From the NCBI GenBank assembly GCA_008638375.1, contig CM018036.1, positions 13,998,328-14,062,327 of the forward strand: DNA of 64,000 nt. The letters run 5' to 3'. Source of the stretch: Nyssa sinensis (Eukaryota; Streptophyta; Magnoliopsida; Cornales; Nyssaceae). A program made the position numbers and the translations under genes. The notes below the pieces were generated by a model, which was not told the origin of the DNA, ran no database searches, and saw only the letters and a list, made by a program, of their open reading frames with translations. Of the stretch, positions 24,401-34,659 are shown piece by piece; position 1 is the first letter of the stretch; each line of letters begins with the position of its first letter.

Positions 24401-25498
24401 TTGCAGTTTCACTGAAACAAACAAAATCTTTGTATGGAAAGATGGTACACAGACGGCTTACTGAATCTACATGCAGCGATTACTTTGCTACTGATGTGAT
24501 TGCCAAAGCACCTAAGGTGCCCCTTCGATAAAATTAACAAGTCCATAAAATTATTTAGTACAACATCATCCAAGCCACCAAGGAACCTTCCTGTATAGGG
24601 TGGCAACTTTGTGTGCAAAACTTCACTACCTAACTGAAGCATGTTATGCTCCCAACGAAAGGACAACCTCCTCACATATTCATTGTTGCCCTGCGTTATG
24701 TATATCAGTTGTTTACTCTCCTTGAAGTTGGACGTGTATATGCTTTTTTGCAGTGTAAGTTAGCTGACTTTCCATGCAGACAAGTAGCAAGTGCAATGCA
24801 ATGGATACAAAAAAAGGAATTGACTATACCATCTAGGCAGTCAAAAGAACCTAAATCAATATACAAACAAATTGTAAGACAATTACTACCCGATGTTTGT
24901 CCCATCAATTGGGGTACTAGGGAAGGCTGGATTGTTTTGTAACTGTTATAATTACGACCATTATTAACTCATTTAAAAACAAAATGGCAGTTTGTATCAA
25001 AATTTTTACAATTCAGATGTCTTGCTTGGGTTGGGAAAGTCATTTAATAATGATGTGGATTAGCTTCAATATCCTCCACACAAAATCAAAGAAAGTCATT
25101 GAACATCTGCATTGGAAGAATACAGCAAAATCAAATTTCTATGTACAATTTCAGGTCAATGGAAGATAAGGAACGTTAACCACTTAGAAGATAGAGATTC
25201 AATAAATTTTTCACAAGATGGATGAGGGACAAAAAATTACCTGAGTTGGAAAATATCGTATGATATTGGCTTGGTTACCTCTCCAAAAGGTCAATACACC
25301 CTCCTCTTTCAAGACCCTTCTAAAGCAATCACCAACACCCATATAAGGTTTCTTGAGCTGTCCTCTCTTTAACATCTCTGCTTGATTCTGCAATAAAAGC
25401 TTCACTCTCTCAATCGGGGCGGCTGCACTCTTTGATACTACTGCTGCTGCCCCGCCCATCGCAAAATCTATAGAAAATCTTTCTGACTGTGTCATCAT
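12173..25498 (-). CDS. ER-ANT1: ER-type ADP/ATP carrier (ER-ANT1), 3 coding exons, 312 aa
   Basis: Mitochondrial-carrier-family nucleotide exchanger. Coding exons on the minus strand: 25498-25241, 13674-13303, 12481-12173, all phase 0 with GT-AG introns; total 312 aa. Three carrier repeats are visible: PIERVK (28-33), LDYARTR (134-140) and [11 protein letters not shown] (232-242), the last holding the adenine nucleotide translocase signature RRRMM. There is no N-terminal presequence; the protein starts [19 protein letters not shown]. The segments [41 protein letters not shown] and [20 protein letters not shown] match the plant ER-ANT1 type better than classical mitochondrial AAC1-3. In Arabidopsis that protein acts in the endoplasmic reticulum; ER location here is inferred from similarity. 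The first coding intron is 11.6 kb and full of transposon debris. Confidence 0.93.
13303..13674 (-). CDS. ER-ANT1: ER-ANT1 coding exon 2 (124 codons)
   Basis: Starts after TCCATAG with [15 protein letters not shown] and ends [10 protein letters not shown] before donor GTAAGA. It contains no ATG in its first half, so an ATG-based search would start it too late, near LDYARTR. Confidence 0.92.
13675..14214 (-). other. ER-ANT1 long intron, 3' part
   Basis: No gene. 14013-14056 and 14192-14220 are related (GGTATGG(C/T)CATGAA) and lie about 177 bp apart, an imperfect direct repeat. Confidence 0.45.
14215..15866. mobile_element. Candidate solo LTR with TG...CA ends
   Basis: The block opens TGAAGG and closes CCAACA. 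It is flanked by GGTCA at 14210-14214 and GGTCA at 15867-15871, a 5-bp duplication as left by LTR retrotransposons. Inside are a U3-like zone of GGTCGACC repeats, a possible TATA (CATATATGAAGG near 14990) and CTCTCTCAAGCC, as in copia LTRs. The opposite strand also begins TGTTGGAATACATCCC with a TATATAAAG near 15740, so orientation is unsure. No gag or pol is adjacent. Confidence 0.4.
14628..14938. repeat. Cluster of GGTCGACC/GGTCAACC palindromic motifs
   Basis: About a dozen copies of TGGTCGACCA or one-base variants (GGTCAACCA, GGTCGATCA, AGTCGACCA) occur at irregular 20-45 bp spacing. The core is a perfect palindrome containing a SalI site. It looks like a repeated control motif in an LTR U3 region. 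Confidence 0.75.
15875..19490. other. ER-ANT1 intron: AT-rich sequence with no gene
   Basis: No coding sequence supported. It contains the poly-C/poly-A tract near 16947 and AT-rich repeats at 18660-18960 whose relatives recur near 60060-60310. 16320-16450 has a weak tRNA-like GTGTTCAAAATCC motif but no proven SINE structure. Confidence 0.4.
16947..16995 (+). repeat. Poly-C (18 nt) followed by an A-rich tract
   Basis: Eighteen consecutive C residues, then AACAAACCC, then A-rich sequence to about 16997. Second of three long G/C homopolymers in the window. Confidence 0.85.
19495..19800 (-). repeat. Dispersed repeat with AAAATTTTGGCC motifs
   Basis: Repeated blocks AAAATTTTGGCCCA(G/A)CCCA separated by TCCCATCATTTCTC. 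It starts with GGCTATAGCCCACCCCAA, also seen at about 5424. An inverted relative (GGTTGGCTAAAATTTTGGG) lies at 63370-63620, so this is a repeat family with at least three members here. Confidence 0.65.
21061..21364 (+). repeat. 152-bp tandem duplication inside the LINE
   Basis: TTTGCTTGGGTGATGCCAGC at 21061 recurs at 21213, and both copies run to GGCGTGTTTTTTAGG. The copies are nearly identical, so the duplication is younger than the LINE's decay. Confidence 0.92.
21550..21565 (-). mobile_element. Minimal LINE-tail insertion with 17-bp TSD
   Basis: Sixteen bases (nine T, then GATAAGT) lie between two perfect copies of TGCTCTTTTAGTAATAT at 21533-21549 and 21566-21582. On the minus strand the insert reads ACTTATC plus poly-A, the 3' end of the local LINE family. 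A retroposition event truncated to the tail explains it. Confidence 0.8.
21660..22530. other. ER-ANT1 intron between the two LINEs
   Basis: No gene. Contains another TTTTTGATAAGTAAA tail motif near 22100 (minus-oriented LINE tail) and a GA microsatellite near 22224-22245. Confidence 0.5.
22540..23370 (+). mobile_element. LINE remnant with intact zf-RVT reading frame
   Basis: 22563-22991 is open for 142 codons and encodes the reverse-transcriptase zinc-binding domain: [31 protein letters not shown], then [17 protein letters not shown], a Cys-Cys-His-Cys pattern. After the stop, other frames continue with [16 protein letters not shown] and [20 protein letters not shown]. The 3' end is CTTACTTATC plus an A run at 23357-23370. 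It is 5'-truncated like its neighbour at 19860 and lies in the same orientation. Confidence 0.88.
23470..23494 (+). repeat. Poly-G tract, 25 nt
   Basis: Twenty-five consecutive G residues in the ER-ANT1 intron, so the pre-mRNA strand reads poly-C. G-quadruplex formation is plausible on the plus strand. Confidence 0.88.
23520..25240 (-). other. ER-ANT1 intron, 5' part
   Basis: No recognisable gene. 24400-24910 has short open frames on both strands with no family signature. Confidence 0.4.
25241..25498 (-). CDS. ER-ANT1: ER-ANT1 coding exon 1 (86 codons, start)
   Basis: Starts at a double ATG (25498 or 25495) and runs to RYFPTQ before donor GTAATT. Contains [12 protein letters not shown] and [16 protein letters not shown], typical of carrier helix 1 and the first matrix loop. 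Confidence 0.92.
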
Positions 25499-25879
25499 CC
25501 CAAGTCTCTCCCTCTTTCTCTCCCTCTCTCTAGCCCTGCAGAAGTAACCAAGTTATAAAGATGTCCAGAAATGCTAGCCATCATCTCTTTTTCACCTGTA
25601 AATGTCCATCATCTCCAGAAGGGCAGTGACAAATACTAACATTATGTTTGGGAGTTTTTGAGAGGGAGGAAGGGGACAGGAACAATAATGAGAAGCGGAG
25701 AGAAAAGAAAGGAAAGGAATGTGATAGCCCTTGTTGTTTCAAAGTTTTAGGAAAGAAGAGGAATGGAAGGTGATAATTCCTTACCCTGTTAATAAAAATA
25801 AATGAAGGCGGGAGTGGCAGGGGGTAGTTGGCTTGTGGTTAGCAAAGGGGGGATTTTCTCTAGGCATGCTGTGTTTTTT

Positions 25880-26060
25880 TTTTTTTTTTTTTTGGTTTGG
25901 TTGCTTCCTTGTAATTCAGCATTTGTTTCTCAGGTCTTCAACTTATTTTCTGGATTTTTATCTAGTTTTTATGTTTTCTTATCTTCTCGTTGTATACTCT
26001 TTTGATGGGTTGCGCCCCCTTGGGCACTTTCTTTAATATTTTTTTTTATCATAAAAATAA
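25880..26060 (+). mobile_element. LINE 3' end
   Basis: After a T-rich tract the plus strand reads TTGATGGGTTGCGCCCCCTT, then GGGCACTTTCTTTAATA and ATCATAAAAATAAT. The same arrangement closes the other LINE copies in this window. Only the 3'UTR survives. Confidence 0.55.
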
Positions 26061-26592
26061 TAATTCCTTCTCTTGTTTGGGGGTCCATAAAGAGAAAAAA
26101 GAAAAGAAAAAATGTTCTAGTATCACTAACCCATTTTCCTTCCTCCCACTTTTGGGAGGGGGTAAATATCATCTACAATAGCTTTCCTATAATTAGCTTT
26201 AAATTATCATACCATGTGGACACTGTTGGCCTTTATTTAAAAAAGAAAATGACTCAACAATCTCATATACATTACTTTTAAGCATGCTATTGCAGAGAGT
26301 GTAGGAAAGCTATTTTAGAGGATATAAGTCCCCATTTCTCGCCCTTTCTCAAATCTAACCTAAAAATAATCCCAAACAAGGGAGAACTGCCTCCCCTGCC
26401 TACGTTTCTTTTCTTTTCCCTTCATTTATCTCTCAAATGCAGTGTTAACATTAGTAAGCTTTGAGAAATATATTTAAACGTGAAGTATGAAAAGGAGATA
26501 TGCCAGGTCTTCCAAAATTTTAACATGGTTCATTTAGCACTCGTTATCTTCGATATATACCAGCAGGGCTGTGTAATCATACAGATTAACCC

Positions 26593-26606
26593 TTTTTTGG
26601 AAGTAC
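26593..26606 (-). mobile_element. Possible minimal retroposition scar with 12-bp TSD
   Basis: TTTTTTGGAAGTAC (14 nt) lies between two perfect copies of ACAGATTAACCC (26581-26592 and 26607-26618). The minus strand reads GTACTTCC plus poly-A, similar but not identical to the LINE tail TACTTATC plus poly-A. Confidence 0.5.
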
Positions 26607-27539
26607 ACAGATTAACCCTCAGTCTCTTGTTCCCTTTTTTCCCCTTCTTCTCTACGTAATACTAATATCACTCTAGAACCTTCGTAATAAAATCCCATTG
26701 GTAAGAAAAGCACACAGAATATGCAAGTATACCTGAAAAAACTGTGACCAGTCAATTCATTCAAAACTGTGACCATTTCTTTTTCATTCATCTCCAGTTT
26801 ACCAAATTATTACTTCATCATACATTGCACAATATATAATAGCATTCACTCAATCCAGTATAAGATGTTATGACATTTGAATCGATAGAATGATACTAAC
26901 AACAGATCAAGAGATATGAAAAACAAGAACTTAAACAATTCAAGTATTATTAATTCAGACTATATGAAAATTTATGTGTGCCCGCCAGTCCTAATATAAT
27001 TTATACATGCAGTCATATATATTATATAATACATAAATGAATACGTGTTTTGTATGCGCATATGTGGATATTCAATTGATACTAAATCTACCAGAGGCAT
27101 CATCCGCCATTGACGAATGGCTAAATAGCTGGCCAATACGGCTTCAGATTTGAATTTCTCTTCCCCAAATTGTGACTTATTATAACGTAAATCCAGAGAA
27201 AACAAAGACAGAAGAGAAAGGGAAGCTTACCGGGTACCTACTCCTCTGCTTCTTCCTTCCCTGCTAGTTCTTGGTTCCTAGACGAGAGCTTTTAGAGAGG
27301 AGACAGATTGTCGAAGCAGATGGAAGATGGAGCGAAGAGGAGGGAGAGAGACGGAGTGGCTGAAGCTCGAGATAAGAGAGAGCCCGTGGAAACGAAGCGT
27401 CGAAACCGTACTTGCAATTTCTATTTTTTGTTTTCTGTTTTTCTATTTTTTTTGTTCTCTGCATTTTCTTATTTCTTTTTGTCTCTATTAGAGGCTATTT
27501 ATCCACGTAAACACAAAGTTTTTGGGGATATGTAATTTT

Positions 27540-28695
27540 GGAATAAAAAATATAAAAGCATTCATGAATGAGAAATGATTTTTTTCTAAGCAAATGAGGG
27601 ATTTCTTTCTCAAGCAAATGAGATATTTAAGTATTTAGAACATTTAATAAAATCATTAAAATGTTCAGGCTGATCGCTGATCTAAGAAAATGGACGACAA
27701 AAAAAATGACAATGAGTTGAACATACAAATTCAAGAAATAAGTCTCCCTTACAAAAAAAATCTTTACTCCTTTAAATCACCCCTCTTCTTAATTAATACA
27801 AATTTAGGAAACAAGTCTCCCTTACGAGGAATTCCTTACTCCTTTAAATCAGCCCTTTGGAGATCTTAATTAATATGCAAATAACTTTATTTTTTATATA
27901 AAATAACACTCGTGTATCTTTAAAAATTTTGTATCAAATTTTATATCCTCAAGTAATTCGAGTTTACTGCACCATAAATAGTCTAATTTTATATTATTTA
28001 AAATATAAAATTTTAAACACAATAAAACTTTTTACAAAAATGAATAATACTAAACTTTCTCAAATTTTAATCTCAATTTTTTTTTGTCGAATGCTTGATA
28101 GTATCAAACTAGATTATTGAAACATATCAATCACTTGATTTGATATACTGTTAACCATACAACATCGAATCATAAAAATACAAAATTTGTTATATAAATT
28201 TAAAAATTTTAACATTAGTATTACAAAATATCATCTTAGTTCATTATGTTTTATTAGATCTAAATTGAAGTATAGTTGTTGCACCAAAATTAACAGGAGC
28301 ACTCACAAATCTCGAAAACGCATCTAACACGTAGCATTAACGTAACAAATTTTATCAATTAAGCTAGTCATTTAAGAAATTGAATTATGTACGAGAAATA
28401 TAATACATTCAAAATTTTTATACCAAATTTTAATTTTAAATGAATATAGTACTACATCATTGTGTGAAACCGGTTTCATTATTTAATAAATTATAATTTG
28501 TGTGGTGCAACATCTTTTCCCACCTGGACTCATATTATATGAAAACTTACTATAACTTGCTTTTATTGAGACGAATTTGGAAATCCTATGCAGAATTCCA
28601 ATAAGGTTTGAGCCGGGACCGGGTGGGGTTAAGACGTTTTATATTTCCCCGCTCCCAACCTATATTATATGAAAGTAACGAAATATTTTTTATGT
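27540..28695. other. AT-rich spacer upstream of ER-ANT1
   Basis: No coding sequence. A short direct repeat occurs at about 27741 and 27811 (ACAAGTCTCCCTTAC and TACTCCTTTAAATCA(C/G)CCCT), about 70 bp apart. Otherwise AT-rich. Confidence 0.5.
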
Positions 28696-28737
28696 TATAT
28701 AATCAATGTGTACATATACTAATTCTTGTGTTATATA

Positions 28738-30015
28738 TGTTAGGATGTATGCTATCATATCCAAAATATTTTGTTATTATTTAATAAATTTGATTTTATA
28801 TTATTGACTTTCATATTATCATGCATGTGAATGTTGTTATTTTATACTATGAAATGGTTAGTTCTTGAATTGTTATTGGAAATAGTTCATGTATATAAAT
28901 GAGATTTATGTACAGGAGATATGAACTTATGATCAAGCAATTTTAGAATTGTTCGCAGTTCTTGATGAGACTGGGCTTCTTGTTTGTAAAAGTATAATAC
29001 ACTTGACCTCTATATGATAAGGTGGTTTATCTCAACCACTAGAGTAGTAGACTCTGGGTTATTGTATTGATGTATTTAGAATACATTGAACTTGATCACT
29101 ATAAGAAACACGTCATATAAAGCTATCATCTTTGACGTGATTTTTATATTCACTATTCGCAACAAGCTTTTAATCCTAAGAGAATAGTGGATTCAAGTTC
29201 TTAATGGTGGTGACTTTGAGTTACCAATGAGTGAGGTCTTTTAGATCAACACCTAAGTATCTTGGAAAATCATTGTTTAGACCATGAGAGCACATATTCT
29301 TAAGATGGAATCTACACTCCCTAAATTAGAGAAAAGATATCACTAATATATTAATTCAATTGATTAATTCACTGAAATCCAGATCTGATCTTTTCAATAA
29401 ATTGTTTATTGAGATGTTAACCATTTTATAATGATTAATAATTGGTGAATTAAGTTATAAAAATAATTATGAATTGGTTTGATGGTGTATAAGCCCAAAT
29501 CCTGATTATTAATATCCATGTAGAGGGATCCACTGGACATGTTTAGTGATTATGGGTTTTTCTCTATTTCACCAAATTAGAGTACAATTCTAATTATCTA
29601 GTGAAATTAATTAGAATTAATTAATTAAGAGTTAATTAAAAATTAATTAACTAATTGGAGCTAATGGGATCCTAGATCCCTCCTTTTGCTCTGATTTTAC
29701 AAATCTCTATAATATGTGATTTAAAGGGGATAGCCGTTAGACAACAACAAAAAGATTATTTTCCTGTGAAGAGAGTAAGAAAGGAACCCATTCTCCTCTC
29801 TTGTGTACGACTTGCATAGAAGGAAAAGAGAGAAGAGCTAGATTATCAAGAACAAGTAAGATTGCATCAATCTCTTCAAGAAGGTTTCTTTATAAATCAA
29901 GATTATTCAGAGTAAGGTAATTCTAACCCTCTTTTCAAGATTGTATGATTCATGTAAAGAAAAAGATCCAAATCAATTTTTGAAATCACTTGCTGCTGTA
30001 CTTATTAACCCAACA
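28738..30015 (+). mobile_element. Solo LTR, forward orientation, 1278 bp
   Basis: Starts TGTTAGGATGTATGCT and ends TTATTAACCCAACA (TG...CA). It is flanked by ATATA on both sides (28733-28737 and 30016-30020), a 5-bp target-site duplication. No primer-binding site, gag or pol follows, so it is a solo LTR. The 3' third holds a TAATATGTGATTTAAAGGGG region and a purine-rich R/U5-like part. An inverted relative lies at 31532-32810. Confidence 0.88.
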
Positions 30016-30033
30016 ATATAATCAATGTGTACA

Positions 30034-31526
30034 ATGAAGTCTTTGTTTAACATCAACAACTCGTTTGAAAGTTTTGGAAAGAAAAGAAAATAAAATACAA
30101 ACTTAAAATTGAAGAGAAAATAGAAGAAAGTATTTGTCTTCAGCCTCTTTAAATATTTAAGAGAGAAATGAGAAGAAAATAAAGATTTCTTGTTTGAATA
30201 GTTAGTAGGAGATAAAAGAAAAAGAAAATGAATAAATTATTTAACAATTAAATTCGTCTTATTACGAAAAACTTAATTTTTAACACAAACAATTAAGTGT
30301 ACATTTGGTATTTTAAAAAAAATCATTAAAAAATTTCTTTTCTCTCCAAATCTCTTCACTTTTAGAGAGATTAGAGAAGTGCTCCATCTTTCTCTCAAAA
30401 TCTCTTCAAAACTTTTCTTTTATCTCCTGCTTAAACATTTAAATGATATGTTTATTTATCATTCCATCTCAATCTTTTCTTTTCTATTCAAATCTATCCA
30501 TTCAAACAAAGTGTAAATGTTTACACCATTCTAATTTTCTATGAATGTTCATGTTTCTTATTTTAATACATGTAATATAAATAATATTTAATGATTAAAT
30601 GAGCATCCAACGGGGACTTGTCCTATCCTATCATGGGGTTAGGACAAGTTTGATGTTTTTTTTTATGGACTGGGATTGGGGAAGGGATCCCTCATCCCCA
30701 AACCTGCCATTTGCTATCCTTAATTATACACAAGATTGAAAATCATAATAGACATCTCATTATGTGACAAAAAAATGAAATAGTTTTTCTATAATTAGAC
30801 TAAAAAACTTATAATTTAAAAGGTTTATAGTAGCTTATTATTTACTACAGTGGTGATGATTGTGAGAAGTTACTAATTTTAGAAACTAAATAAAGCCTAG
30901 GACCCTAGGAGGAAGGAAGAAGTCCAATGAGGAAACCTTTGGTTGAAGCAATTCAATTAGTAGCCACTTTCCTTTGTTAGTAAGAGAAAATAAAGGAGAT
31001 GACCTTAAATAAGTTTGTATCTTGATTAGATGAAGAAAAGCTCAAATAAGGTTAGGGATTGGAAGACAACAGTGACTCAAGAATGATTGCTTCATTGATC
31101 TAATAAAGAAAAGTTGAAGGTTTAGCAACATTCCAAAAGGATTAACTAGAATTCCAATTAATGGCCATTTTACTCTAGATAACTATTCATGATCATCTAA
31201 AGATGAATCATATTCCAAGCAACCATATTCTTCCAATCACAAATAAGGTTCAGAGCCAAAACTTATAAAAGCATTATTCCCAAACCAATCATCCAAACTC
31301 CTTTAACTCATCAGATTGATTCAGAACATGCTCATACATGTTTAGAAATTGAGTTACTAATTGAACAAATGGGAGAAAAAGAGTACTAAGGTTTATATGA
31401 TTTCTTTAAAGGAACTAAAAGAGAGAAAATATAATTAATGACAACTAATCTAATTATAAAAAGTTCATTTCGTCAAATTATTATATAAGAGTATGAACCT
31501 TGTGGACTTCAGAGGTAAACCATGAA
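30034..31526. other. Spacer between the two inverted solo LTRs
   Basis: No gene. AT-rich. 30060-30540 has AG-rich sequence on the left (GAAAGTTTTGGAAAGAAAAG) and a complementary CT-rich end (TCTTTTCTTTTCTATTC), as in a degenerate foldback element, but no clear TSD. Confidence 0.4.
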
Positions 31527-31531
31527 CATGT

Positions 31532-32810
31532 TGTTGGGTTCGTAACCACAACGAAAGCGATTTCAAAAATCTATTTGGATCTTTTTCTTTACATAAATCA
31601 TATAATCTTAAAAAAATGGTTATAATTACCTTGTTCTTGATTTACGAAGAAGCCTTTTTGAAGAGATTGATGTAATCTTCATTCTCTTACTCCTCTAGGT
31701 CTTCTCATCTTTTTTCTCTATGCAAATCGTACACAAGAGAGGAGAGTGGGCTCCTCTTTTTCTCTCTTGTAGGAAAATAATCTTTTTGGTGTTTTTTTTT
31801 TTGTGTAGCTATCCCCTTTAAATCACATATTTATAGGAGTTTGCAAAATTAGGGCAAAATGAGGGATCTAGAGTCCCACCAAATTAGCTCTAATTAGTCA
31901 ATTAATTTTTAATTAACTCTTAATTAATTAATTCTAATTAATTTCATTAAATAATTAGAATTGCACTCTAATTTGGTGAAATAGAGGAAAACCCATAATC
32001 ACTAAACATATACAGTAGGTCCCTCTATCTGGATATCAATAATTAGGATTTGGTCTTATACACCGTCAAACCAATTTTTAATTATTTTTACAACTTAATT
32101 CAACACTTATTAGTCAATATAAAATGATCAACATCTTAATAAACAATTTATTGAAAAGATCGGATCCAAATTTCAGTGATTAATCAAGTGAATTAATACA
32201 TTAGTGATATCCTTATCTCTAATTTAGAGAGTGTAGATTCTATCTTGAGAATATGTGTTTCCACAGTTTAAACAATGATTTTCTAAGATACCAAGGTGTT
32301 GATCTAAAATACTTCACTCATTGGTAACTCAAAGTCACCACCATTAAGAACTTAAGTCCACCATTCTCTCAAGAATAAGAGCTTATTGCAAATAGTGAAT
32401 ATAAGAATCACGTCAAAGATGACAGCTTTATATGACGTGTTTCTTATAGTGATCCAGTTCAATGTATTCCAAATACACCAATACAATAACCTATAGTTCA
32501 CTACTCTAGTGGTTAAGATAAACCATCCTATCATATAGACGTCAAGTGTATTACAATCCTACAGAGAAGAAAGTCAGTCTCATCAATGACCGAGAATAAT
32601 TCTAAAATTACTTGATCATAAGTTCATATCTCCTATGCATAAATCTCACTTATATAGATGAACTATTTCCAATAACAATTCAAAGACTAACCATCTCATG
32701 GTATAAAATAACAACATTCACATGCATGATAATATGAAACTCAATAATAATAAATCAAATTTATTAAATAATAACAAAGTGTCTTGGATGTGAGAGCATA
32801 CATCCTAACA
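31532..32810 (-). mobile_element. Solo LTR, reverse orientation, 1279 bp
   Basis: On the minus strand it starts TGTTAGGATGTATGCTCTCA at 32810 and ends GAACCCAACA at 31532. Flanks are CATGT (31527-31531) and CACGT (32811-32815), a 5-bp duplication with one transition. It aligns over its whole length with the inverted copy at 28738-30015, with scattered substitutions, but has its own TSD, so it is an independent insertion. Confidence 0.85.
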
Positions 32811-32858
32811 CACGTGCTCTTCATAAATTTTGACGATTTTCAATTAGGCATGTGTTGG

Positions 32859-33008
32859 TGTGATATCCCTCATTGTTTGGATGATAAGTGTTTGATTGAC
32901 ATATAAGACAACACAAGTCTTACTACTAATAACTTAAGTTAAGTATTTTGGGCCGTATGTTTGGGCTCTTTCTTTAGGTTATTAGATCAATAGGGCTGAG
33001 GTGTTACA
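32859..33008 (+). mobile_element. Short LTR (150 bp) of a TRIM-like or truncated LTR element
   Basis: Starts TGTGATATCCCTCATTG and ends GGGCTGAGGTGTTACA. Directly after it is GGTATCAGAGCC, the primer-binding site complementary to initiator tRNA-Met. LTRs this short are typical of TRIM elements. The second LTR was not found before 33330. Confidence 0.75.
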
Positions 33009-33011
33009 AAA

Positions 33012-33023
33012 GGTATCAGAGCC
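33012..33023 (+). promoter_or_regulatory. Primer-binding site for tRNA-iMet
   Basis: GGTATCAGAGCC matches the 3' end of plant initiator methionine tRNA, three bases after the LTR end. The usual leading T of the site is replaced by A. Confidence 0.75.
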
Positions 33024-33329
33024 AACTCTCATAGGTTAGAGGCCCTTGGAGTTTTCGCTTAATGGGTAGTTAGGAAAGATTTCGGTTGACCTCATGAGGA
33101 TGTGTGGTCTCATAAGGGGCACAAGAGTTGGGGTGAGAAGTGTTTGATTAGTATATATTGGCGCACACTCTGATAAACATCTAGATGTTATTACAAAGGA
33201 TAACCAAAGACCCATTCAAACACAAATCGTAGATAAGAAGAGGTAAGATAATGTATGTATTTGAAATGATTATAATCAGTTCTAGATTGAATGTAACAGA
33301 ATCTATTGGTCATGTTGATGGCCAAACCA

Positions 33330-33890
33330 CTGCACCTCCTAAATGTTTACCTTTTAATGCATCTTCTCAACCAACTATTTACTCATATTATAAACATTGG
33401 CATGAACTTGATCAACTTCTTCTCAGCATTTTGAATTCAACCATTTAAGAACCTTTACTCCCTCATGTTGTTGGCTTACATACTTCATGTGGTATCTAGC
33501 CGACCTTAGAGAAAATGTTATCTTCCATTTCTTAAGCCCCATGTCATGCAAACATGGTACCAATTTGCCACCTTGAAAAAAGGAGGTCTCTCCATTTAAG
33601 TCTATTTTCAAAAAGCCAAATCTATTATTGATCTCTATTTGCTGTTGAAAAACCTCTTGGTGAGTCTGAAACCATTTCTTACATCTTGCCAAACTTCTCT
33701 ATGAATATGACTCTTTAGTCACTTTTGTCACCATCTGGCTTGAATCCATGTTAGTGGATGAGCTTTCTGGTCACCTTCTCACTCATGAAACATGCTTGGA
33801 GCACCAAGTTAGCTCTCAAGAAATCATTATATTGCACATGTCCCTTGTAGTGGTGAGCCCCTTTGGGGTAATATGGCTAGATTCGGGATT
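33330..33890 (+). pseudogene. Ty1/copia gag pseudogene
   Basis: Plus-strand frames, joined loosely across several stops, show the copia gag (UBN2) pattern: WHELDQLLLSILNSTI, LPHVVGLHTSCGI, a degenerate LATLKKG-like block, YFQKAKSIIDL and DELSGHLLTHE. At least three frames are needed and no zinc knuckle follows. The copy is dead. Its link to the LTR at 32859 is unproven. Confidence 0.7.
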
Positions 33891-34139
33891 CCTTGTCCTC
33901 AAATTTGTCTACGATCCTAACTATAGAGCCCTCTGTTTAAGGGGGATTCATTTCATTTTGATCGCTCGTATATTTTGATGAGGACAACTTAAAACCTAGA
34001 AAATAAAAAGGGAAAAAGAAAAAGGAGAAAGGAATCTAACCTAAGAAGGGGGACAATAGAGTTTTTGGGTAGGATTTTGCTCGCTAGAGAGTGCTCCAGG
34101 TCGCCGGAATCTAACCTAAAAGAAAGATGCTTCAAGATG

Positions 34140-34500
34140 GCAATGATGTAGGACAGATATGATACCCTACAAATTGGAATATTAGTTTTAGAGTTGTATT
34201 AGGATTTTAAGTTTCCGAATTTGAAGCCTATCTCAAATTGGTTATCTTTATTGTCTTTTATTTAAAATAGGAGTCTTTGTTTTATTAAGATTAATATAGA
34301 AAATATAGGAATTAGTAGTTTTCTATTTTAATTAATAGTCTTTATTGTAGTAAAATTAGTATAAAATTAAGAAATTTTGTTTCATAATCAAAATAAGAGT
34401 ATTTTAGCACTATAAATATGATGTAATAGGTCATTATTGTATTATTTTTTTTAATCAAAAATAAATAATTACGAATTATAGAGAATTCTTTTCTCTTGTT
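34140..34500 (+). repeat. LTR-like AT-rich segment
   Basis: It has the look of an LTR U3/R region: CACTATAAATATGATG (TATA-like) near 34415, a TTATTGTATTA stretch and AATCAAAAATAAATAA near 34460. No paired copy or TSD was found. Confidence 0.35.
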
Positions 34501-34659
34501 GGGCGAGGAAGTCCCATGTTACTTTGTTACTAAGGAATTCGATGTGTTCGATTCTCATTCCCATGTTTCCATTTTACATTAGGCAATGAAGGAAGAATTA
34601 TTTAAGCAAAAATAAATTCCCTTTTATAGGCAATGATTGGACCATAGTAATTAATAAGA

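Larger units (their letters stand above)
25499..27310 (-). promoter_or_regulatory. Probable ER-ANT1 5'UTR with intron and first non-coding exon
   Basis: Upstream of the start the minus strand has GA-rich 5'UTR (25499-25535) preceded by an acceptor CTTCTGCAG. A matching donor CCCG|GTAAGC lies at 27231/27230, behind a CT-rich leader at about 27231-27400. This suggests a 5'UTR intron of about 1.7 kb with transcription starting near 27.3-27.4 kb. Splice sites are inferred from consensus only. Confidence 0.45.

Noticed and set aside
24409..24908. Short minus-strand frames in the ER-ANT1 intron
   Set aside because: No recognised domain, no splice pattern, frames broken; treated as non-coding.
25640..26430. 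Possible MITE with GTTTGGGAG...CCCAAAC ends around the ER-ANT1 5'UTR intron
   Set aside because: The end pairing is short and no target-site duplication could be set.
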